The translations under genes were made by a program, and so were the position numbers. Below the pieces are notes generated by a model. It saw only the letters and a program-made list of their open reading frames with translations, was not told where the DNA came from and ran no database searches. Shown here one piece after another: positions 58,228-64,000 of a stretch of DNA of 64,000 nt; position 1 is the first letter of the stretch, and the number at the start of each line of letters is the position of its first letter. The stretch is from Pseudomonas abietaniphila. Its GTDB lineage: Bacteria > Pseudomonadota > Gammaproteobacteria > Pseudomonadales > Pseudomonadaceae. The stretch spans positions 169,196 through 233,195 of the forward strand of contig NZ_FNCO01000012.1 in the NCBI RefSeq assembly GCF_900100795.1, written 5' to 3'.

Positions 58228-59319
58228 TTGAAAAAGTCAGTCGCCATCGTATTCGGTGGGCAATCCTCCGAGCATGAAGTGTCGTTGCAATCGGCACGCA
58301 ACGTGATCAATGCGATTGATCGCAACAACTACTACATCACCCTGATCGGCATCGACAAACAAGGGCATTGGTTGCGGTTTGACGAGCGCGATTACCTGCA
58401 GAACGCGACCGATCCGGCGCACATCAAGCTCAGCGAATCCGGTCGGCTGCTGTCGCTGATGCCCGGTGCCCAAGGCCCTCAGTTCGTTGAGATGGAAACC
58501 GGTCTGGAAGTGCCGCGCATTGATGTGGTCTTTCCGCTGATCCACGGCAGTTCTGGCGAAGACGGTTCCCTTCAAGGCCTGTTGCGTCTGCTCGATATTC
58601 CGTTCGTGGGTCCCGACGTGCTGGGTTCGGCGGTGTGCATGGACAAGGACGTGACCAAGCGCCTGCTCCGTGACGCGGGCATTGCCGTGGCGCCGTTTGT
58701 GGTCCTGCACCGGGGCGAGTCGGTGGACTTTGTCAGTGTGTCGGCGCAACTGGGCCTGCCGCTGTTCGTCAAACCTGCCAGTCAGGGCTCCTCCGTCGGC
58801 GTGAGCAAGGTCACGGACGAGGCCGGTTACGTTGCCGCCTTGAAGCTGGCGTTTGAGTACGACAACAAGGTTCTGATCGAACAGGGCATCGTCGGGCGTG
58901 AGGTGGAGTGCGCGGTGTTGGGCAACCACGCCCCGCAGGTCAGCGTCTGCGGCGAGGTGGTCGCCAACGATGAGTTCTACGCCTATGACACCAAGTACCT
59001 GAACGACGGTCAGGCGCGGATCGCAATCCCTGCCGAGCTCTCGGCAGACCTCAGCGAAGCCGTGCGTGAAGTCGCCTTGCAGGCGTATCGCGTATTGGGT
59101 TGTGCCGGTTTGTCGCGGGTGGATTTCTTCGTCACCGACGCGCGTGAAATCATCATCAACGAGGTCAACACCCTTCCTGGGTTCACCTCCATCAGCATGT
59201 ACCCGAAACTCTGGCAGGCCAGCGGGTTGAGCTATCCGGAGCTGATTGATCGGTTGATCGTGCTGGCGCTGGAACGCGCGGATGAACATCGCGCACTGAA
59301 AACCGAGGTGGTGCTGTGA
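58228..59319 (+). CDS. ddlA: D-alanine--D-alanine ligase
   Basis: A 363-residue ATP-grasp ligase that makes D-Ala-D-Ala for peptidoglycan. The sequence is of the DdlA type (longer than DdlB). It has VAIVFGGQSSEHEVSLQSARNV at the N terminus, LIHGSSGEDGSLQGLLRLLDIPFVGPDVLGSAVCMDKDVTKRLL, KPASQGSSVGVSKV for ATP, and NEVNTLPGFTSISMYPKLW with the catalytic and metal residues. It starts with TTG at 58228 behind CAGGAG. The stop overlaps the NUDIX gene by 4 bp. Confidence 0.96.
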   Translation: MKKSVAIVFGGQSSEHEVSLQSARNVINAIDRNNYYITLIGIDKQGHWLRFDERDYLQNATDPAHIKLSESGRLLSLMPGAQGPQFVEMETGLEVPRIDVVFPLIHGSSGEDGSLQGLLRLLDIPFVGPDVLGSAVCMDKDVTKRLLRDAGIAVAPFVVLHRGESVDFVSVSAQLGLPLFVKPASQGSSVGVSKVTDEAGYVAALKLAFEYDNKVLIEQGIVGREVECAVLGNHAPQVSVCGEVVANDEFYAYDTKYLNDGQARIAIPAELSADLSEAVREVALQAYRVLGCAGLSRVDFFVTDAREIIINEVNTLPGFTSISMYPKLWQASGLSYPELIDRLIVLALERADEHRALKTEVVL

Positions 59320-59720
59320 AGGTCATTCGCATCGCTGCAGCGTTGCTGATTGGCGCCGATGGTCGAACCTTGCTGGTGCGCAAGCGCGGCACGCAGGCGT
59401 TCATGCAGCCGGGCGGCAAGATCGATGCGGGTGAGACGGCGGTGAATGCGCTGGCGCGTGAGCTCCATGAGGAACTCGGATTGCGGGTCGAGCCGGAGCA
59501 GGCGCAGTTTCTGGGCGAGTTTTCAGCGGTCGCCGCCAACGAGCCGGGCTTCGAGGTGAACTGCCAGCTGTATCGGCTGGACGTTGCGCATGACGTCACC
59601 CCGGCTGCCGAGATCGAAGAAGTCCTGTGGGTCGACGCCGGTGATGTAAGCCACGTGGCTCTGGCGCCGCTGACGCGGGATTCGATCTTGCCGTTGTATC
59701 GACGTCTGCAAAGCGCCTGA
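59316..59720 (+). CDS. NUDIX hydrolase
   Basis: A 134-residue NUDIX hydrolase. The NUDIX box GGKIDAGETAVNALARELHEELGL matches GX5EX7REUXEEXGU exactly. The rest (VLWVDAGDVSHVALAPLTRDSILP) is typical of small MutT-like pyrophosphatases acting on nucleotide derivatives. The start GTG is coupled to the ddlA stop by a 4-bp overlap. The substrate is unknown; coupling to ddlA suggests nothing specific. Confidence 0.9.
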   Translation: MKVIRIAAALLIGADGRTLLVRKRGTQAFMQPGGKIDAGETAVNALARELHEELGLRVEPEQAQFLGEFSAVAANEPGFEVNCQLYRLDVAHDVTPAAEIEEVLWVDAGDVSHVALAPLTRDSILPLYRRLQSA

Positions 59721-59732
59721 GTCTTCAACGAA

Positions 59733-59824
59733 CCCTGTAGGAGCACGCTTGCCCGCGATTGCGGTGCGTCAGTCACCGCCGTCATCACCGATACGCCGCC
59801 ATTGCGGGCACGCGAGTTCCTACA
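59733..59824. repeat. REP inverted pair between nudix and metR genes
   Basis: TGTAGGAGCACGCTTGCCCGCG at the left is matched by an inverse, partly degraded copy (GCGGGCACGCGAGTTCCTACA) at the right, flanking about 45 bp. It lies between two convergent genes. Confidence 0.78.
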
Positions 59825-59839
59825 CCAGAGCTTCCCAAT

Positions 59840-60757
59840 TCACCGCACTGCACTGACTCCATCCAGCGTCGAGAACGACGTGTCTTTCGCCGTCAGCAGA
59901 AAGTCACGCATATACGGCGCGTCCAGCATGTCGGCGCGAATCGCCGCGTACAGCGTCGCAAATAACCCTTTCTCACCCAGCCGCTTGGCTTTTACATAGC
60001 CGCGTGAGCTGTATTCATGCAGCGCCCAGTGCGGCATCCCACACACGCCGCGGCCGCTGGCGACAAGCTGCATCATCATCACTGTCAGCTCTGAGGTGCG
60101 TACCTGCGCGGGCTCGACGTCGGCGGGCTCCAGAAAACGCGTGAAGATGTCCAGCCGGTCACGCTCGACCGGGTAGGTGATCAGCGTCTCAGTGGCCAGG
60201 TCATCCGGGACAGCATAGGGCTTGCTCGCCAGCGGGTGTTGATTCGCCACGGCGAGCATGGCCTCGTAGGTGAACAGCGGCACGTAGGTAATGCCTACCA
60301 GATCCACCGGGTCCGAGGTCACCACCAGGTCCAGATCGCCACGGGCCAGAGCCGGCAAGGGCGCGAAGGCAAAACCCGAGGCAAGGTCCAGCTCGACTTC
60401 AGGCCATGCATCCCGGAACTGATCAATGGTCGGCATCAGCCACTGGAAGCAGCTGTGGCATTCGATCGCCATGTGCAGACGTCCGGCCACGCCGCCCGCC
60501 AGACGCGAGATGTCCCGCTCGGCACTGCGCAATTGCGGCAATACCGAGTCGGCCAGTTGCAGCAACCGCAGCCCGGCGCTGGTGAAGCGTACCGGCTTGG
60601 TCTTGCGCACGAAGAGCGGCATGCCCATGCGCTCCTCCAGTTCCTTGAACTGGTGGGACAGGGCGGATTGCGTCAGATGCAGGCGATCCGCCGCATCGAC
60701 CAGGCTGTCAGCCTCGCGCAGCGCGTGCAGGGTTTTCAGGTGGCGTATCTCAAGCAC
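59840..60757 (-). CDS. metR: LysR-family methionine regulator MetR
   Basis: A 305-residue LysR regulator. The N-terminal winged helix-turn-helix reads LKTLHALREADSLVDAADRLHLTQSALSHQFKELEERMGMPLFVRKTKPVRFT; the C-terminal domain contains GRLHMAIECHSCFQWLMPTIDQFRDAWPEVELDL, very typical of MetR, which uses homocysteine as co-inducer. The start is GTG at 60757. It is divergent from metE, with 107 bp between them, the classic MetR arrangement, and should activate metE. Confidence 0.93.
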   Translation of the reverse strand: MLEIRHLKTLHALREADSLVDAADRLHLTQSALSHQFKELEERMGMPLFVRKTKPVRFTSAGLRLLQLADSVLPQLRSAERDISRLAGGVAGRLHMAIECHSCFQWLMPTIDQFRDAWPEVELDLASGFAFAPLPALARGDLDLVVTSDPVDLVGITYVPLFTYEAMLAVANQHPLASKPYAVPDDLATETLITYPVERDRLDIFTRFLEPADVEPAQVRTSELTVMMMQLVASGRGVCGMPHWALHEYSSRGYVKAKRLGEKGLFATLYAAIRADMLDAPYMRDFLLTAKDTSFSTLDGVSAVR

Positions 60758-60799
60758 CGTGGCGCTCCATGAATGAATTTTGTGATCAACACGAAAACA

Positions 60800-60814
60800 A
60801 TGAGTTTGTCTCAT
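60800..60814. promoter_or_regulatory. candidate MetR site between metR and metE
   Basis: ATGAGTTTGTCTCAT is an inverted repeat (ATGAG-N5-CTCAT), the same architecture as MetR sites (TGAA-N5-TTCA). It lies 51 bp before the metE ATG and 43 bp from the metR start. Confidence 0.6.
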
Positions 60815-60864
60815 GTAACAGCGAGTGTCGACAATGGCGCCATATTTTGAGTGGAGTAGTTGTC

Positions 60865-63177
60865 ATGGCCCTGGCCCATAACCTTGGATTTCCGCGCATT
60901 GGCGCCGACCGCGAACTGAAGAAAGCACTGGAAGCTTACTGGAAGGGCGATCTTGATCAGGCGGCTCTGCAGTCGGTAGGACGTGAGCTGCGCGCTGCTC
61001 ACTGGCAGCTCCAGAAAGACGCAGGGATCGACCTGCTGCCTGTAGGGGATTTCGCTTGGTATGACCAGGTGCTGACGCACTCGCTGACCTTCGGGGTAAT
61101 CCCCGAACGTTTCGCCGGCGTGACAAACGAAAAAGGCCTGCCCATCCTCGACACGCTGTTTGCCATGGCCCGGGGTGCCTCCAGTGCCTGCTGCGGTGGC
61201 AATCACGGCACAGCGCAGTACGCTCAGGAACTGACCAAGTGGTTCGACACCAACTACCACTACCTGGTCCCGGAATTCACCCGTGATCAACACTTCAAAC
61301 TGAGCTGGGAACAGCTTTTTGAAGAGGTCGACGAAGCCACGGCGTTGGGTTACACGGTAAAGCCGGTGATCATCGGGCCGTTGACGTATCTGTGGTTGGG
61401 CAAGGCCAAAGGCGACAGCTTCGACAAGCTCGAACTGCTGGACCGCCTGCTGCCGATCTATGGCGAGATTCTCGGTCGTCTGGCCGGGCAGGGCGTGGAA
61501 TGGGTCCAGATCGATGAGCCTATTCTCAGCCTGGATCTGCCGCAGGACTGGAAAAACGCTTTTGAACGCGCCTATCACAGCCTGCAGTACTCGCCACTGA
61601 AGAAGCTCATCGCAACCTATTTCGGCGGTCTGGAGGACAACCTCGGCCTGGCGGTTGCGCTGCCGGTGGCCGGTCTGCATGTGGACCTGGTGCGCGCCCC
61701 TGAGCAATTGCCGGCTTTGCTGGATCGTCTGCCGACTTACAAAGTGTTGTCGCTCGGGGTGGTGAACGGTCGCAACGTCTGGCGTTGCGATCTGGAGGCT
61801 GCGCGTGAGGGGTTGCTCGAAGCCCAGCTGCGCTTCGCCGATAACCTGTGGGTCGCGGGTTCTTGCTCGCTGCTGCACAGCCCGGTCGATCTGGAGCGTG
61901 AGGACCAACTGGATGCCGAACTGAAAAGCTGGCTGGCCTTCGCCAAACAGAAATGTAATGAAATTTCGATCCTCAGCACCGCCCTCAACGATCCTCAGGC
62001 CGAGCGCGTACAGACTGCATTTGCCGAGAGCCGTGCGGTGCAGTTGAGCCGCCAACAGTCGCCACGCATTCACAAGCCTGAGGTGCAGGCGCGTGTGGCG
62101 GCGATTACCCCCGCCGACAGCCAGCGTCAATCGGCATTTGCCGAACGCATCGACCTGCAGCGTGCCCGTTTGAATCTGCCAGCGTTTCCGACTACTACGA
62201 TTGGCTCTTTCCCACAGACCGCTTCGATCCGTCTCGCTCGTCAGTCGTGGAAGCAGGGCAAGCTGTCGGCCAATGATTACCACGACGCCATGCGCGCCGA
62301 GATACGCCATGCCGTGAACACCCAGGAGCTTTTGGGCCTGGACGTGCTGGTGCATGGCGAAGCTGAACGTAATGACATGGTCGAATACTTCGCCGAGCAA
62401 CTGGACGGGTATGCGTTCAGCCGCTTCGGCTGGGTTCAGAGTTACGGTTCCCGTTGTGTGAAACCGGCGGTGATTGTGGGCGACTTGAGCCGTCCGCAGG
62501 CGATGACCGTGGACTGGATCGAGTACGCGCAGAGCCTGACCGACAAGGTGATGAAGGGCATGCTGACCGGGCCGGTGACCATGCTGATGTGGTCGTTCCC
62601 GCGTGAAGACGTTTCACGCAAGGTGCAGGCGCGGCAATTGGCGCTGGCCATTCGAGACGAAGTGGTCGACCTGGAAAGTGCGGGCATCAAGATCGTGCAG
62701 ATCGACGAGGCGGCCTTCCGTGAGGGTTTGCCGTTGCGTCGTGCGCAATGGACGGAGTATCTGGACTGGGCGGTGGAAGCGTTCCGTCTGTGCGCTTCGG
62801 GCGTTCGGGACGAGACCCAGATCCACACCCACATGTGCTACAGCGAGTTCAACGAGGTCATCGCGTCGATTGCCGCCATGGACGCCGACGTGATCACTGT
62901 CGAAACCTCGCGCTCGGACATGGAGTTACTGGAGGCGTTCAAGGCGTTTGATTACCCGAATGACATCGGCCCAGGCGTTTACGACATCCATTCTCCGCGC
63001 GTGCCGGACAAGGCGGAAATGATGACGCTGATGAACAAGGCGGTACAGCGCATTCCGGCAGAGCGGTTGTGGGTGAACCCGGATTGCGGCCTGAAGACCC
63101 GCGCGAGGCCTGAAACCGAGGCGGCGTTGGTGAACATGGTGGCGGCGGCCCGGCAGTTGAGGGCCGAGCTGGCCTGA
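60865..63177 (+). CDS. metE: cobalamin-independent methionine synthase
   Basis: A 770-residue MetE that methylates homocysteine using 5-methyltetrahydrofolate triglutamate. The N-terminal domain begins ALAHNLGFPRIGADRELKKALEAYW. The C-terminal catalytic domain contains FPTTTIGSFPQTASIRLARQSW, the zinc ligands in IHTHMCYSEFNE (His and Cys), the Glu in DADVITVETSRSDMELL and the last Cys in WVNPDCGLKTR. I chose the ATG at 60865; the longer upstream frame covers the promoter. No cobalamin riboswitch is visible in the short leader, so control by MetR is expected. Confidence 0.97.
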   Translation: MALAHNLGFPRIGADRELKKALEAYWKGDLDQAALQSVGRELRAAHWQLQKDAGIDLLPVGDFAWYDQVLTHSLTFGVIPERFAGVTNEKGLPILDTLFAMARGASSACCGGNHGTAQYAQELTKWFDTNYHYLVPEFTRDQHFKLSWEQLFEEVDEATALGYTVKPVIIGPLTYLWLGKAKGDSFDKLELLDRLLPIYGEILGRLAGQGVEWVQIDEPILSLDLPQDWKNAFERAYHSLQYSPLKKLIATYFGGLEDNLGLAVALPVAGLHVDLVRAPEQLPALLDRLPTYKVLSLGVVNGRNVWRCDLEAAREGLLEAQLRFADNLWVAGSCSLLHSPVDLEREDQLDAELKSWLAFAKQKCNEISILSTALNDPQAERVQTAFAESRAVQLSRQQSPRIHKPEVQARVAAITPADSQRQSAFAERIDLQRARLNLPAFPTTTIGSFPQTASIRLARQSWKQGKLSANDYHDAMRAEIRHAVNTQELLGLDVLVHGEAERNDMVEYFAEQLDGYAFSRFGWVQSYGSRCVKPAVIVGDLSRPQAMTVDWIEYAQSLTDKVMKGMLTGPVTMLMWSFPREDVSRKVQARQLALAIRDEVVDLESAGIKIVQIDEAAFREGLPLRRAQWTEYLDWAVEAFRLCASGVRDETQIHTHMCYSEFNEVIASIAAMDADVITVETSRSDMELLEAFKAFDYPNDIGPGVYDIHSPRVPDKAEMMTLMNKAVQRIPAERLWVNPDCGLKTRARPETEAALVNMVAAARQLRAELA

Positions 63178-63198
63178 CAGCATGGGCCACACCCCGGA

Positions 63199-63250
63199 TG
63201 ACGCAGAGCGTCTCTGAATGGGTTACCACGCGGAGCGTGGGAACAATCAG
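63199..63250. repeat. partial intergenic inverted-repeat element, third copy
   Basis: CGCAGAGCGTC and ACCACGCGGAGCGTGGGAAC are the right half of the element at 7229-7332; the left half is missing. A degraded REP-like stretch follows at 63255-63330. Confidence 0.6.
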
Positions 63251-63369
63251 CGTGCTTGCGATGGGAGTGAGCCAGTTTCATTAAAGCTGAATGAGACACC
63301 GCATTCGTCAGCAAGCTAACGGCTACAGGTTTTTTGTTTTGTCAACGATCGAGGTGTTGATCTAGGCAG

Positions 63370-63628
63370 CGCAAAGCGCGCTGTGGCTTTTGATCTTCAT
63401 GCCGCAGCAGCCCAGACACCACAAAACGCGACTTGGGTGCAGGCTGAACGCAGGTGGCGCTCCGTGGGCCGAGCGGCATGGATGCCGCGAGAGCCGCCCC
63501 CCGCCATGGATGGCGGATGGCGGCGTGCCCACGGAGCGTCGCCGGAGTGAGGGTACTTCGACGAAGGAGAAGCCAAGCCAGGAGCCTGGACACTTGGTTA
63601 CTTGGTGTCTTTTCAAGTAACCCGCCGA
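63370..63628. repeat. long Pseudomonas intergenic repeat, non-coding
   Basis: About 260 bp that translates to the oddly conserved HKTRLGCRLNAGG ... PTERRRSEGTSTKEKPSQ ... EPGHLVTWCLFK pattern, which I recall as a dispersed repeat mis-annotated as small proteins in many Pseudomonas genomes. It lacks a ribosome binding site and is open in several frames on both strands. Its end touches the IS element at 63629. Confidence 0.6.
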
Positions 63629-64000
63629 TGAACTGACCCCCGAAAGTTGGACACCCAGTCCAACCGAGGGGACAGCCATGACGAAGTACGATCCAGCCTT
63701 CAAACTCAAACTGGTTAAACAATGCCTGGCCGGCAGCAGCACCAACGGGGTTGCAGTCAAAAATGGTATCGGTCACTCCATCCTGCAGCGCTGGGTGCGC
63801 AGCTATCAGCAACACGGTCTGCCCGGCCTTGCGAGGCAGTACAGCCGCTATGACGCCCAGTTCAAACTCAGTGTTCTACAGCGCATTGAGCAGGATGGAT
63901 TGTCGGACCAGCAAGCCGCCATTCTCTTTGGCATCCGCGGGCAAAACAGCATCGGGGAATGGAAGAGGCTGTACCATGCCGGAGGTATCAATGCGCTGAA
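63629..64000 (+). mobile_element. IS3-family insertion sequence, left end (continues beyond window)
   Basis: The element begins TGAACTGACCCCCGAAAGTT, typical of terminal inverted repeats of IS3/IS150-type elements, followed 49 bp later by its first transposase frame. The right end and any target duplication are outside the window. Confidence 0.8.
63678..64000 (+). CDS. IS3-family transposase OrfA, N-terminal part
   Basis: An open frame from the ATG at 63678 to the window edge (107 codons seen). It reads MTKYDPAFKLKLVKQCLAGS and continues with two helix-turn-helix units (VKNGIGHSILQRWVRSYQQHG and ILFGIRGQNSIGEWKRLYHAGG), the insE/IS150 OrfA pattern for binding the element ends. GAGGGGA precedes the start. 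The DDE-domain OrfB should follow outside the window. Confidence 0.85.
   Translation, partial: MTKYDPAFKLKLVKQCLAGSSTNGVAVKNGIGHSILQRWVRSYQQHGLPGLARQYSRYDAQFKLSVLQRIEQDGLSDQQAAILFGIRGQNSIGEWKRLYHAGGINAL

Noticed and set aside
60758..60864. Cobalamin riboswitch in front of metE
   Set aside because: The gap is only 107 bp and lacks the conserved B12-box sequence.
63342..63815. Minus-strand frame crossing the repeat and IS end
   Set aside because: It spans a repeat boundary and the IS terminal repeat, which a real gene would not.
1..64000. CRISPR arrays, phage-defence islands or tRNA genes
   Set aside because: No regularly spaced short repeats with unique spacers, no defence gene families and no cloverleaf sequences were seen; the regular repeats found are REP or long tandem units.

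Overview
The window is about 64 kb of a Pseudomonas chromosome, from the fluorescens/syringae side of the genus rather than P. aeruginosa. Four things point there: the block ung - tctCBA/tctDE - ygfZ - sdhE - nadB - algU-mucA-mucB-mucD - lepA-lepB-rnc-era-recO-pdxJ - icp - second Lon follows the gene order known from Pseudomonas; mucC is absent between mucB and mucD; REP/REPIN-type and GATCGTTCCC-type intergenic repeats are abundant; and coding sequence is GC-rich throughout. No rRNA, tRNA, CRISPR array or prophage was seen. The only mobile element is an IS3-family element entering at the right edge.

Layout. 1-4350: a guanidine uptake and degradation operon on the minus strand (guanidine-I riboswitch, ABC importer, carboxyguanidine deiminase cgdAB, and the first codons of guanidine carboxylase). 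4.6-7.2 kb: a Gly/Tyr-rich lipoprotein, a crotonase-fold hydrolase and ung. 7.3-14 kb: tripartite tricarboxylate transporter tctCBA with an AbrB-type membrane protein, divergent from the tctDE two-component system. 14-14.8 kb: tandem repeats. 14.8-19.1 kb: HDOD protein, ygfZ, sdhE-ygfX, nadB. 19.3-30 kb: the envelope-stress operon algU-mucA-mucB-mucD, then lepA, lepB, a DUF4845 protein, rnc, era, recO and pdxJ. 30.3-35.3 kb: cmoA-cmoB, a chagasin-type inhibitor and a second Lon protease behind a heat-shock-type promoter. 35.5-39.9 kb: a tightly packed operon of a periplasmic cupredoxin, an EAL-type c-di-GMP phosphodiesterase with a degenerate GGDEF domain, a DUF3034 envelope protein and an exported group 1 truncated hemoglobin. 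40-44.6 kb: REP array, PQQ glucose dehydrogenase gcd and porin oprB. 45-47.4 kb: a VF530 protein, a Pr6Pr membrane protein, and a PadR/ferric-reductase pair resembling E. coli yqjI/yqjH. 47.5-57 kb: a divergent class A PBP, an OpgC-type acyltransferase, an FMN glutamate-synthase-like enzyme, and a LuxR/amidase/APC-permease group. 57-63.2 kb: rpmE2 with a Zur-like box, ddlA-nudix, metR/metE. 63.2-64 kb: repeats and the start of the IS element.

The best candidate for an undescribed system is the cupredoxin / c-di-GMP phosphodiesterase / DUF3034 / exported hemoglobin operon. Consecutive genes overlap or nearly touch, copper and heme proteins are directed to the envelope, and the signalling protein has a periplasmic sensor domain. 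This suggests a redox- or gas-sensing c-di-GMP module. The strongest regulatory observation is in the guanidine operon: a 10-nt segment of the riboswitch hairpin is perfectly complementary to the ribosome binding site of the first gene, which suggests translational control. Other regulatory sites read from the sequence are an 11-bp-phased triple repeat upstream of tctD, AlgU-type promoters upstream of algU, a sigma32-type promoter for the second Lon, a PadR palindrome, a Zur-like box at rpmE2 and a MetR-like site at metE.
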